A stretch of DNA of 64,000 nucleotides from the NCBI GenBank assembly GCA_034432375.1, contig DAOUCA010000064.1, positions 1-64,000 on the forward strand, read 5' to 3'. A program made the translations under genes and the position numbers. The notes below the pieces were generated by a model. It ran no database searches, was not told the DNA's origin, and saw only the letters and a list, made by a program, of their open reading frames with translations. The first letter of the stretch is position 1; every line of letters begins with the position of its first letter. Below are positions 26,375 to 34,743 of this stretch, piece by piece. This stretch comes from JAHBVH01 sp034432375. GTDB lineage: Bacteria > Chloroflexota > Anaerolineae > Caldilineales > Caldilineaceae.

Positions 26375-29098
26375 ATGAATTATTTTGAAGTTTTAGGTGT
26401 CGGTGAAAGTGAAACTGATGAGAACGTGATCGCAGATGCCTATACTCAGGCGCGGATGAAGTGGCAAACCGTTCTTAATCAAGGAGTTGGAAAACAACAA
26501 CAACAAGCCCGAGAGTTAATGAATGGAAAGTTGGATGATATCTACGAAACACTCCGCAATCCCACTAAACGGCAACAGTATCTGCGTGAGTTGAAGCTAT
26601 CGCAAGAAACTGGGATGCCGATTGGTAACGGTCGGGCCAGAGTGAGTTTTTCCCTCAGAAATGGCTATGCAGACCATGAATTCTTGGTGGTTGAAAATCC
26701 CGTTCGCCACGCTTTACAAACCAATGGGCTAAACGTTAGCTCACTCCAAGAATACGTCTGTCGAGCCTGGGAAAATCCTGAATGGGCACTACGTCATGTA
26801 GATACTCGTACCTTGGAGCGGTGGATGCATTACTCAGCTGCACAAGACGATATTGTCACAGCCATGAGTTATCTACGCTGGGAAAATTCATCAGTGAAGA
26901 CGGAGAGCGTTCTCGGGATAACTTTGGATGTAATACAGACAAAGTATCCGACGCCGATTTTACCTCGCAGTCAAAGTGATTTGATAGAGCATATACCAGA
27001 TTTTAAAACCCCTAAATGGCGAGTTGTCCCAGCCATTGTCAATTTGGGAGTACTTTCACAAGCAACTTTGGTTGCAACAAAGTTGCATATCACCAGCTGG
27101 CTACAAGAACCGCAAAACTTATGTGCAGTGGTTAGCCATCCCGCAGTTAAGTTAGATACATCAATGCTGGTAACCCAGAATGTTCTAACTGTAGTAGTTG
27201 ACATTCAGAAGCTAGAACGTGGGGAGGAGCTACAGACAAACGTAACAATTAGTTGCGAACCATTTGGAAGTATTGTTGTACCTGTGCTGGCCACCCGTGC
27301 GAATCGCTTATTAGGCAACAAAGAATTACGCAAGTCGAATAGTGCGAAAGCGGGTAAAGCCGCACTAAACGTAGGCGATCAGCGTACTGCTGCACACTGG
27401 CTGCGCCTAGCAGAAGACTATTCAGCAGCAGCCAAAGCTGAAATGGCGCTAGTTCGCGATGTCTATATGTGGCATGACTGGCAGCAAGTGGTTGATTTGG
27501 GGCGGCGTTTCTACGATCATTATGGCCGCTTAGATCCAGAAGTACAGCTTTGGGTAATCGAAGCTTTGCGGATGCTGAGCGGAATAACGTATCAGCTGGG
27601 CGAACACCGTCGCTCCCTAGAGTACTTGGCTGCTCTTGCCCACGAAACCAGCCAGTTTAAAGATAAACAGAAGCTAGCCGAAAGTTGGACATCCAATCCA
27701 GATGCATGTTTGCACATCGATCTGGCCAATCCCAAAAACGACTGGGTTGCAACTGCTGAAAAGTATGGCTTGAATTGGACTCACCCAACGGGGAGGGCTG
27801 ATGGCAGTCGCTATGCAGGTGAAGTTCCCTTGGATCTATCCGCACGGCGAATTATTTGGCGTACCAGAGAAAGTGTGGCAATTAAACCGCCTCTAATTGC
27901 TTATGAAGGAGTAGTGGTTGGTCGCAGCATGGACAATCGCCGAATTGTTGGACTTGATGCTGCGTCTGGTAAGGTCATTTGGTCTCACCAAGAAGGCATG
28001 AACGGCTCCGAAATAGCTGTACCAGTCGCTGGTGAAGGTTTCGTTTTTGTAGCCGATCCCACTGGCAAAGTCTATGCCCTGAACATTATGTCTGGTTCTG
28101 TTACCTGGCGAGCGAATCTAGGGGATAATCGTGATATTGCTTTGGCCTATGACAACGGCAAACTATACGTAGGAACTGGTAGACGATTTGTGTTGCTGGA
28201 TGCAGAAAATGGTAAAGAAGTCGGTAGCCTGAATGAGCTACGCTCATTTATGACAGATGCTAACCCAGTCAATCTGTTGATTACTAATCAGTGCTGTCTC
28301 TTTCAGATGGTGGGAGGTGCATCGCCAACTATGGTGTTCTTAGACAGCCACACAGGAAATCTATTGCAGTTTCAGATGCCGTTTGTCGGTCATTCCCTTG
28401 TAAAGTCTTTGTTTCGCTCTTTTTTCGGTATGTCCGCTGGGGCTGCTGTTACCTGGGCTGCTTGGGGTGAAATTGTCGTTATGCCTTACTTGATCACGAA
28501 AGAGATTGAGTGTCGGCAACGGTATGTTGATTCTGAGGGACGAAAGCAAGAACAAGTTGAACGGCAGCAATGGGATGAACTACACTTTTTTGTCTATGCG
28601 GCTCGGAGTGAGCGACAGATTGCACATATCTGGGATGTTGTTGAAGGCACAGCTTATGAAGAAGGCAACGGCTGCAAAATTTCAATTCAGCAAGTGCGTG
28701 CTGCTAATGCATGTGCCATCACTCCTACGCATGTTGAGAAGCGAGAGGACACCAACGTATTTAGTCAACCAAACAATGAGGAATTCCCTCATCTGTTAAT
28801 TGCCGCAGCATTTGATCGCGATATTTACTACTGGCTGATTACTGATGAGGTAGTGAAACGAGTTGGTTATCGTTTGGCGGATGGCACAGTGCAATCAATT
28901 GCCTATTTAGGATTGTATGACATGGTCACCACGCAAAACTCTCTGATGACTTCGTTCATTGGCGATCTATCTAGTGGCAATGCAACTGCGTTTATTTTCC
29001 CAAATGATTTGGCGGCAGTTGTTGGATCACCTGCGATTTATGGTGATCTTATCTATGTGACAACTCAAAATGGGGAAGTAGCTGCAGTTGGCCGCTAG
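26375..29098 (+). CDS. J-domain-like protein fused to PQQ-type beta-propeller
   Basis: The start at 26375 follows AGGAGG. A longer frame back to 26240 overlaps the previous gene. The protein has 907 residues. It has an N-terminal J-like domain (NYFEVLGVGESETDENVIAD ... RQQYLRELK, residues 1-70) with no HPD, a middle helical repeat region (about 310-440), and a PQQ/WD-like propeller (about 470-907) with blades such as VVGRSMDNRRIVGLDAASGK and VADPTGKVYALN. No signal peptide is present, so this is a cytoplasmic propeller. It continues the Hsp70 cluster and may recruit or sense clients. I know of no named family with this fusion. Confidence 0.72.
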   Translation: MNYFEVLGVGESETDENVIADAYTQARMKWQTVLNQGVGKQQQQARELMNGKLDDIYETLRNPTKRQQYLRELKLSQETGMPIGNGRARVSFSLRNGYADHEFLVVENPVRHALQTNGLNVSSLQEYVCRAWENPEWALRHVDTRTLERWMHYSAAQDDIVTAMSYLRWENSSVKTESVLGITLDVIQTKYPTPILPRSQSDLIEHIPDFKTPKWRVVPAIVNLGVLSQATLVATKLHITSWLQEPQNLCAVVSHPAVKLDTSMLVTQNVLTVVVDIQKLERGEELQTNVTISCEPFGSIVVPVLATRANRLLGNKELRKSNSAKAGKAALNVGDQRTAAHWLRLAEDYSAAAKAEMALVRDVYMWHDWQQVVDLGRRFYDHYGRLDPEVQLWVIEALRMLSGITYQLGEHRRSLEYLAALAHETSQFKDKQKLAESWTSNPDACLHIDLANPKNDWVATAEKYGLNWTHPTGRADGSRYAGEVPLDLSARRIIWRTRESVAIKPPLIAYEGVVVGRSMDNRRIVGLDAASGKVIWSHQEGMNGSEIAVPVAGEGFVFVADPTGKVYALNIMSGSVTWRANLGDNRDIALAYDNGKLYVGTGRRFVLLDAENGKEVGSLNELRSFMTDANPVNLLITNQCCLFQMVGGASPTMVFLDSHTGNLLQFQMPFVGHSLVKSLFRSFFGMSAGAAVTWAAWGEIVVMPYLITKEIECRQRYVDSEGRKQEQVERQQWDELHFFVYAARSERQIAHIWDVVEGTAYEEGNGCKISIQQVRAANACAITPTHVEKREDTNVFSQPNNEEFPHLLIAAAFDRDIYYWLITDEVVKRVGYRLADGTVQSIAYLGLYDMVTTQNSLMTSFIGDLSSGNATAFIFPNDLAAVVGSPAIYGDLIYVTTQNGEVAAVGR

Positions 29099-29271
29099 TT
29101 AAAGTCGTAACCCTTCTACTGTCTTGAATGCTGATCCAGTACCTTACCAACCAAATAGTTTCACAACTGCGTTACCTACGCTTAGCTGACCCATATCTCC
29201 TAAATTGTGGTTGATGACTTCTAGATGACTAGGGCATCTGGAAATGTATCAACTATATATGGAAGGAGCAT

Positions 29272-29598
29272 ATGTTCTTATTCACTGAAGCACTTCTGAA
29301 GAAAGTCCCTTCAACAAAGGTAGCAGAAAGTATGGAAGATCCAATAGTCTGGACATGCATCTGGTGTGATAGTTGCGGTACCGCATGCTATGTTGCTGGG
29401 TACGATCCATTAGACAAACTAGCACTTGGGGTGATAGATGGATGCAACAAAATCTCGCTAAGTTATTCTTTTCTTCGGGAAACTTGCGGACATTGTGAAA
29501 GCGGTTCCCGATTGAAATGTGATACGAGTTTTGTTCCACGTTCAGTATCCCAATTACTAGATGATCTAGGAGAAAACGAGTCTTCCGATGAAGCTTGA
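29272..29598 (+). CDS. Cys-rich orphan protein
   Basis: This 108-residue protein follows GGAAGGAG. Cys residues lie in CIWCDSCGTAC (about 28-38) and CGHC (about 73), a pattern suggesting a treble-clef or zinc-ribbon fold. The C terminus is acidic. It is the first of a group of small orphan genes between the propeller gene and the second replication-relaxation gene. Function is not recognised. Confidence 0.6.
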   Translation: MFLFTEALLKKVPSTKVAESMEDPIVWTCIWCDSCGTACYVAGYDPLDKLALGVIDGCNKISLSYSFLRETCGHCESGSRLKCDTSFVPRSVSQLLDDLGENESSDEA

Positions 29599-29627
29599 AC
29601 CAGTCAGAATAAGCGATGGTATATAGC

Positions 29628-29647
29628 GAGGCCGGGAAACCGGCCTC
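29628..29647 (+). terminator. GNRA-loop hairpin
   Basis: GAGGCCGG and CCGGCCTC enclose a GAAA tetraloop. It follows the Cys-rich gene. There is no T-tract immediately after, so it may stabilise the 3' end rather than terminate. Confidence 0.5.
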
Positions 29648-29719
29648 CACCTAATTTTGTGGGTAACGCTGCTGCAGAGTGAATCATCCTAGTACCAAAT
29701 AGTTGGAGACTTCTCCAGT

Positions 29720-29734
29720 TAGAAAGTCGATATG
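29720..29734 (+). promoter_or_regulatory. Shared start signal TAGAAAG-N5-ATG (copy 1)
   Basis: TAGAAAG is followed by 5 nt and the ATG of the 194-residue gene. The same heptamer at the same spacing precedes three further orphan genes. It fixes the start and acts as the ribosome site. Confidence 0.6.
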
Positions 29735-30316
29735 TGCTACAAATGCTATGTTCTAGTACCACTTTCAGATGCTAAGACCTCGCTTGAGGCTAGACAATAT
29801 GTCCATAAGGATCTCGGTAGTGATACTTCATTTGTGAGTGAGAGTGGGCGTTTCGCAGAGCCTATGTGCAACCAGTTTAGTGTAGGTGGCACATGGAGTG
29901 GGAGACTATACCCAACAACACTGCTTGAGAACTTCTGCAACCAAGCGAGTCAACTACAACAACGAGATGATGGCATTGGTCTCAGTGACTTATTCATCCA
30001 AGAACACCGTAAACAACTGGACACTATCTGGCAAGAGATGGGCGGAAAATATGAAAGCCCACTGACCAGAGATCAGTATCGAGAACTTGGTGAAGAGGAC
30101 GATGCCTGCATCTTGGAAGATTGGCTTGTCAAGAAGCTAAACAGCTACCTCATTTCATCTGATAAATACTACGTGAATGACGTTAGCATCATAGATGAAA
30201 ATTGGGGCACGCCTAAAGTAATTAGTCTGGATAGTGACCTTTTTAACGACCTGAAAAATTTCAATGAAGTTATCGGGAAGTTTTGGGTTGTTATCCTAGA
30301 TTGCCGCTATACGTAA
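29732..30316 (+). CDS. Orphan protein, type A paralogue (long)
   Basis: This 194-residue protein has an N-terminal module with CNQFSVGGTWSGRLYP (about 47-62) and a C-terminal module with ACILEDWLVKKL and WGTPKVISLDSDL. The C-terminal module resembles the 126-residue protein at 31224 (VVSEWLAEKL, WGRTCTGQAIHLDSVL), so the two are likely paralogues, the second lacking the GGTWSG half. Each is followed by a type B gene, giving an A-B-A-B order. No known family is recognised. It is probably cytoplasmic, with no signal or membrane segment. Confidence 0.6.
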   Translation: MCYKCYVLVPLSDAKTSLEARQYVHKDLGSDTSFVSESGRFAEPMCNQFSVGGTWSGRLYPTTLLENFCNQASQLQQRDDGIGLSDLFIQEHRKQLDTIWQEMGGKYESPLTRDQYRELGEEDDACILEDWLVKKLNSYLISSDKYYVNDVSIIDENWGTPKVISLDSDLFNDLKNFNEVIGKFWVVILDCRYT

Positions 30317-30496
30317 GTGCCACTTTTGCAGCAGCGTTTTCCTATACATGTTTGCTTTGTGGTTTATCAGGCTGTGCAGTTATGAAAGTAACTTCACAGC
30401 CGGGAGAATCACATCCGTGATCAACTGGTGTCGGGGCATGTAGCACAATTTCTGTCTTTCACTGTATCAAGTACTGTCCAGTTGCAAAAAACTGGT

Positions 30497-30511
30497 TAGA
30501 AAGGGTCTATG
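30497..30511 (+). promoter_or_regulatory. Shared start signal TAGAAAG-N5-ATG (copy 2)
   Basis: This precedes the first type B gene. The wider context, ACTGGTTAGAAAG, resembles the CCAGTTAGAAAG of copies 1 and 4. Confidence 0.6.
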
Positions 30512-31048
30512 CCAGATGTTTCCCAACAAGAATCTCTGCTTACCCGTGAGTTTTTAGAAAAGAGCATCAAGTTCGAGAAAGATCCTCTTGAAAAAGGCAG
30601 ATCTTCCATTGCAAAAGTGATTGCCCAGTTCTATTCAGGGGAAGGTGTTGTCGTTTACTTACCAGACTTACCAAGTGATGGTGATGAAAAACGAAGAATA
30701 CTTTACAACCTCGGTATAAAACTACGTGCAGAAAATGGCAGCATAAAGGAAGCACTCTTTATCTCAGAGGCATGGATGGTGAACTCAACAAGTCCAGACT
30801 ACGATAAGGTTGCCCCTAGCAACCATCCCGCGCGTATGGAAGTCATCGTAATTGCAGGAAGAAATGAGGACAATACTCGGTCTGCAATGGCGCTACAACC
30901 ATTTGACCGTGATAGTAAAGATACTCCTATCTGGAAAGAGTTGGACATCTCGATCTCAGATGATGCAAGCGACCTCAAATTCAAAGGAATCCTCGACGAT
31001 CTCTTTGAAGGTGCCGCTCAAGTCACTGTTCCTGAAATGAAAGCATAG
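30509..31048 (+). CDS. Orphan protein, type B paralogue 1
   Basis: This 179-residue protein shares a clear C-terminal pattern with the gene at 31822: NHPARMEVIVIAGRNEDNTR followed by SAMALQPFDRDSKDTPIW here, against CHSEAVVLIGRSADKTRSAV with FNRDEHNAPVW there. Both end in an LDDLF or LDALF helix. The fold appears alpha/beta. No family or active site is recognised. The conserved R-S-A and F-x-R-D residues are candidate functional positions. Confidence 0.62.
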   Translation: MPDVSQQESLLTREFLEKSIKFEKDPLEKGRSSIAKVIAQFYSGEGVVVYLPDLPSDGDEKRRILYNLGIKLRAENGSIKEALFISEAWMVNSTSPDYDKVAPSNHPARMEVIVIAGRNEDNTRSAMALQPFDRDSKDTPIWKELDISISDDASDLKFKGILDDLFEGAAQVTVPEMKA

Positions 31049-31211
31049 GACTTGTTGCTATTATGCTCCGGCAAATCGTATTATAACACTTTTTTGGTAC
31101 TATCATCTCTCTTTTACATATTTCTTCTCAAGCTATGTCACATTCCGTGGACAGGCTACGAATTTCTAACGGTCTGCTCAAGTCATTCTTGGTCAGGACG
31201 GTAGTAATTAA

Positions 31212-31226
31212 TAGAAAGGACATATG
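31212..31226 (+). promoter_or_regulatory. Shared start signal TAGAAAG-N5-ATG (copy 3)
   Basis: TAGAAAG with 5-nt spacing precedes the 126-residue gene. Upstream sequence differs from the other copies, so the selected part is the ribosome site itself. Confidence 0.55.
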
Positions 31227-31604
31227 CATCATGCATCGTCTGTAGACAATACCAAACAAGACAAACTGCGGAAGTTTGTTGAAAACCATGTACTTGTCCG
31301 CCAAACGAATCTCGTAGAAAGCAAGTTATTCAACACTGTAGATGTGGTAAACCTGTTCTACACAGATAGCGAACTCAAAGAGATGGGCTATCCTGATGTA
31401 GCCACTCCCAGATACAATGGTGAAGACTGCAAAGAGATATACGAGTGGTGGGTAGTCAGTGAATGGCTAGCTGAAAAGCTCGAAAAGCACAACGAAGCAA
31501 TGCTCATTACCGACTATGGCAAATGGTGGGGTCGAACTTGTACCGGACAGGCAATCCATCTGGATAGCGTGCTCGAAGAAATATACGACGAAATTGAGAT
31601 GTAG
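31224..31604 (+). CDS. Orphan protein, type A paralogue (short)
   Basis: This 126-residue, acidic protein has EWWVVSEWLAEKLEKHNEAM and GKWWGRTCTGQAIHLDSVL matching the C-terminal part of the 194-residue gene at 29732. It lacks that gene's N-terminal GGTWSG module. It forms the second A-B pair with the gene at 31822. A perfect hairpin lies just beyond its stop. Confidence 0.58.
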   Translation: MHHASSVDNTKQDKLRKFVENHVLVRQTNLVESKLFNTVDVVNLFYTDSELKEMGYPDVATPRYNGEDCKEIYEWWVVSEWLAEKLEKHNEAMLITDYGKWWGRTCTGQAIHLDSVLEEIYDEIEM

Positions 31605-31610
31605 TTATAT

Positions 31611-31634
31611 AGGTGACCTCTTGCGAGGTCACCT
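31611..31634 (+). terminator. Perfect 10-bp hairpin after orphan gene
   Basis: AGGTGACCTC, loop TTGC, GAGGTCACCT. It lacks a good T-tract, so its termination strength is uncertain. Confidence 0.5.
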
Positions 31635-31809
31635 ATCAGCATGTCTGATATTACACAAACTTCACTTGATCACCTGGCTTCTTGGGCTGTGTAGTAAAGC
31701 AATTTACTCCACAATCAAAGAACTCAGGGATACCGCAAGGAATCTCCTGAACACTGTCATGAGGAATAGTCAAACTCTCAAGTAACAAGTAGCTGGGAGC
31801 AATTCCAGT

Positions 31810-31824
31810 TAGAAAGTCTGTATG
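31810..31824 (+). promoter_or_regulatory. Shared start signal TAGAAAG-N5-ATG (copy 4)
   Basis: This precedes the second type B gene. The wider context, CCAGTTAGAAAGTC, is identical to copy 1. Confidence 0.6.
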
Positions 31825-32349
31825 TCAAATACGCAAACCAATCAAGCTGATCGTGAATGGATCCTTCTGAAACCATTCACGTTTAAGATGTTCTTCGATA
31901 ATATGCGGAAGGAGCTAGAGAATACAGGTTCTGTACGTCACATACTAGTGGTCGAACTCAGTATCGGCGATTGTTTAGTGGTTAAGCCTCTATATTTGCC
32001 AACTGACTCTACCTTAATGTATGAAACCATGAAGGAAATCGGTAAAGAACTTCGTTCTGGTTGTGACGGCGTTGAAAGTGCACTTTTAGGATTTGAAACG
32101 ACGATGGTCGATGGGCTCAAAACACTAGATGCCGCCAACTATCCGTCTAGTCATAATCCTTGCCACTCAGAAGCTGTCGTACTTATAGGGAGAAGTGCTG
32201 ATAAAACACGTTCAGCGGTTGTAGTTCAAAAATTCAATAGAGATGAACACAACGCACCGGTGTGGTCAGATACTCAAGTGACAACTTCGGGTGCTGGTAA
32301 AGAGGGAGTAGTAGCAGAACATCTCCTAGACGCATTGTTCGACGACTAA
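31822..32349 (+). CDS. Orphan protein, type B paralogue 2
   Basis: This 175-residue protein is a paralogue of the one at 30509, with the same block order and C-terminal LLDALFDD. Sequence divergence is large, so the duplication is old or under diversifying selection. It is cytoplasmic by sequence, with no recognised family. A good terminator follows at 32415. Confidence 0.62.
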   Translation: MSNTQTNQADREWILLKPFTFKMFFDNMRKELENTGSVRHILVVELSIGDCLVVKPLYLPTDSTLMYETMKEIGKELRSGCDGVESALLGFETTMVDGLKTLDAANYPSSHNPCHSEAVVLIGRSADKTRSAVVVQKFNRDEHNAPVWSDTQVTTSGAGKEGVVAEHLLDALFDD

Positions 32350-32414
32350 GCACCGAACGGATAGGCTCTGTAACACAATGAGATGACGGTTATTTCTTTG
32401 ACAGTGGTAAGTGG

Positions 32415-32442
32415 GCTGCACGTAAGTGCAGCTTTCTTATTT
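32415..32442 (+). terminator. Rho-independent terminator
   Basis: GCTGCAC (32415-32421), loop GTAA, GTGCAGC (32426-32432), then TTTCTTATTT. It ends the orphan-gene series before the second replication-relaxation gene. Confidence 0.75.
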
Positions 32443-32465
32443 GTACATAAATCTCTTCTTGAAAC

Positions 32466-33467
32466 ATGCTACACTGGTTACACATGCAGCAGGCGGTGAC
32501 TATCTTCCAGCATCCGCAATCGCACGCCTCTCCCCCTAAAAAAGCTCGGCGTAGACTCTTAGTGCGTGCACAGAATGACAACTTACCACCCTTCAGACTG
32601 ACCAAACGTGACATGGCGATCATTAATGCCTGTTATGAATACCGAGCATTGACCAGCCAACATTTACAACGTCTATTCTTCAGGCATGGCACCAACCAAG
32701 GCCAACTCACTCAGTGTCAACTTCGCCTGAAATTGCTGTATCACCACGGTTACCTTTATCGAGATGAACAGCCCACCAAGATGAGTGATGGCCGGAGGCC
32801 CCTCGTCTACTTTCTTGATAGAAAAGGTGCGGCATTGCTTGCAGAGTGTCTTGAGATTTCAGTGACTGATCTGGATTGGAGTTCTAAAAATAATGCCGCT
32901 GGTGCTAAGCACTTATTTATAGATCACCTCTTGGCCACAAATGATGTCCGTATCTCTCTAACATTAGCTGCACAACAACAGCAGGCCACCGTAGAGCGTT
33001 GGCTAGATGATAAAACGCTCAAGAGCAGCCAAATGAAGGATCAAGTCACATTAGAAACAACCAATGATAAGCAACAACAGATAGCCATCATTCCCGATGG
33101 CTATTTTCATTTAGTGGCTGAACAGCGGGAATATCACTATTTTATTGAGGCAGATATGCGTACTATGGTTGGGGTTTCTAGCAAGTCGGGCAGAAGGGAC
33201 TGGGCGAAGAAGATTCGAAGTTACTTGGTCTATAAGGATAGTAACAAGTTTCAGGAACGATATGATGCCAAATCATTTCGAGTGCTTACCGTCACTACCA
33301 GCGAGAAAAGACTTCAGCACTTAAAACAGGTTACAGAAGAAGTTGGCGGCTTATCTATGTTTTGGTTCACCACTTTCAAGAAGATGCATGAAAGCAATCC
33401 TCTATCAGATCCTATTTGGCAGATTGCTGGTAGAGCAGAGGAGCACACACTGCTACATCAAACCTAA
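32466..33467 (+). CDS. Replication-relaxation family protein, second copy
   Basis: This 333-residue protein is a paralogue of the protein at 22520. It shares the winged-helix start FRLTKRDMAIINACYEYRAL, then LLYHHGYLYRDEQP, IIPDGYFHLV and FIEADMRTM. The N terminus is about 20 residues longer, and the ATG at 32484 is an alternative start. The two copies bracket the Hsp70 and orphan genes. A hairpin-rich region follows. Confidence 0.78.
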   Translation: MLHWLHMQQAVTIFQHPQSHASPPKKARRRLLVRAQNDNLPPFRLTKRDMAIINACYEYRALTSQHLQRLFFRHGTNQGQLTQCQLRLKLLYHHGYLYRDEQPTKMSDGRRPLVYFLDRKGAALLAECLEISVTDLDWSSKNNAAGAKHLFIDHLLATNDVRISLTLAAQQQQATVERWLDDKTLKSSQMKDQVTLETTNDKQQQIAIIPDGYFHLVAEQREYHYFIEADMRTMVGVSSKSGRRDWAKKIRSYLVYKDSNKFQERYDAKSFRVLTVTTSEKRLQHLKQVTEEVGGLSMFWFTTFKKMHESNPLSDPIWQIAGRAEEHTLLHQT

Positions 33468-33487
33468 TGATTTTTGGGCAGAGAAAA

Positions 33488-33612
33488 ACTCGGGTTGCCA
33501 ATATTTCTTTCGGCAACCCAGTTGACGACGGGTTGATAATCCAAAAGTAACTTGTGTCGTCAACACACAAATTAAACCATACTGTTTCGTAGATGGTAAA
33601 GGCAACCCGAGT
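33488..33612. repeat. Nested inverted repeats downstream of second relaxation gene
   Basis: ACTCGGGTTGCC (33488-33499) is inverted at 33601-33612. A nearer copy, GGCAACCC (33512-33519), gives a competing terminator-sized hairpin. GTTGACGAC (33521-33529) pairs with GTCGTCAAC (33556-33564). The 33,468-33,773 gap holds no gene. Alternative folds could regulate transcription or mark a small element. Confidence 0.55.
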
Positions 33613-33728
33613 AGGGCTGATCCTGATTTGACTATAGCACAGCAGATACTTATCAGATAAGTATAACTTACGCAAACAATAAGTATCTTGCTTTCGTAAA
33701 AAGTCACGTTCAATGCTTGTGCTTAGCA

Positions 33729-33764
33729 TATACTCATTGAGTTCTGAGTATACTCTGCTACAAT
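33729..33764 (+). promoter_or_regulatory. Promoter with overlapping operator for VapBC
   Basis: TTGAGT (33737-33742) and TACAAT (33759-33764) are 16 nt apart. The inverted repeat TATACTCA/TGAGTATA (33729-33736 with 33745-33752) covers the -35 box. The ATG is only 9 nt after the -10 box, so the message would be leaderless or nearly so. An operator on the promoter fits antitoxin autoregulation. Confidence 0.55.
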
Positions 33765-33773
33765 ATCACTACT

Positions 33774-34049
33774 ATGCAAAGCACAACTAGAACATCTTTC
33801 ACCCTCCCAGTTCCACTTCTACATCGACTTCACCAAACTGCTCAAGCAACAAATACGACTCTATCTGACCTAGTTCGCACGTTACTGGAAAACGGTGTTG
33901 CATCTCAAGAAAAATCTACCCTAACAAGAACCTATGCTGCTTTAGAAAAAGTAAAAGGAATCTCTGATGCCAACATACAGGATGCATCCACAACTATAAA
34001 TGAAACACTTTATGGAGAAAATGGCGCATGGAAAGGGGCACATGAATAA
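33774..34049 (+). CDS. RHH-type antitoxin (VapB-like)
   Basis: This 91-residue protein starts with a ribbon-helix-helix: strand TRTSFTLPVP, then helices LLHRLHQTAQA and LSDLVRTLLENG. The C-terminal tail (about 50-91) would wrap and neutralise the toxin. Its stop overlaps the PIN-domain toxin start by 8 nt, the usual coupling of toxin-antitoxin pairs. It probably binds the TATACTCA palindrome at its own promoter. Confidence 0.78.
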   Translation: MQSTTRTSFTLPVPLLHRLHQTAQATNTTLSDLVRTLLENGVASQEKSTLTRTYAALEKVKGISDANIQDASTTINETLYGENGAWKGAHE

Positions 34050-34479
34050 TGAAGCCCAAATCCTTGTTGATTCAGATGCATTTGTTGGTTTGCTTTTGGA
34101 AAAAGATGCACATCATGAAAATTCCTCCAACTTATTTACTGAGATAGCTTCTCAGGGCATATCGATTATAACAACCAGTTTTGTGATTGCAGAGACAGCC
34201 ACTGTCTTGAGTCATCGGGTTGGACAGGAATTAGCAAGAATTTTTCTAGATGAGGTGATTGAAAAAGGGAAATTTCCAACAGTCTTTGTTTCAGAACCTT
34301 TACAGCAGCAAGCTACTGAAATTTTCAAAGGGCAAGAGAGTAGGGGAACAAGCATGACCGACTGTGTGAACGTTGCACTCATGCGCCAGTTACAACTATC
34401 CACTATTTTTAGTTTTGATGTGTTCTATGAAAAAAAATGTAATCTACAACTACTGAATGATCGTTTTTTCTCCAAATGA
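34042..34479 (+). CDS. PIN-domain toxin (VapC-like)
   Basis: The ATG at 34042 gives 145 residues. PIN-domain acidic positions are visible: ILVDSDAFVGLL (Asp, about 9-11), VIAETATVL (Glu), MTDCVNVALM (Asp) and FSFDVFY (Asp). These form the metal-binding site of a VapC-type ribonuclease. It is coupled to the RHH antitoxin by overlap. Such a pair stabilises plasmids or integrated elements. Confidence 0.82.
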   Translation: MNNEAQILVDSDAFVGLLLEKDAHHENSSNLFTEIASQGISIITTSFVIAETATVLSHRVGQELARIFLDEVIEKGKFPTVFVSEPLQQQATEIFKGQESRGTSMTDCVNVALMRQLQLSTIFSFDVFYEKKCNLQLLNDRFFSK

Positions 34480-34613
34480 TGTTTGTCCAGAATAGCATCT
34501 AAATCTGCCCAAAAGTTTGAGTTTGGCGTAAAAATTATGCTTACTTCACAAAAACAATATTGTGCGACGCAACATATACCACAAATCTGAGTACTCTACT
34601 CCCTATAACGCAA

Positions 34614-34643
34614 AAGCCCCTCACCATTTCTGGTAAGGGGCTT
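34614..34643. terminator. Terminator-like hairpin after VapC
   Basis: AAGCCCCTCACCA (34614-34626) pairs with TGGTAAGGGGCTT (34631-34643) with only a small interruption at the loop. The plus-strand 3' side is not T-rich, while the 5' side carries AAAA. It separates the toxin gene from the convergent giant gene. Confidence 0.6.
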
Positions 34644-34743
34644 GAGTCTGAGAGTCTTTTCTGTGTCAAGCGATTAGATTACAAGCAATTTACAATCAAC
34701 GCTTCAGAAACTATCTGAGACTAAAAAACTGAATACTCCTTTC

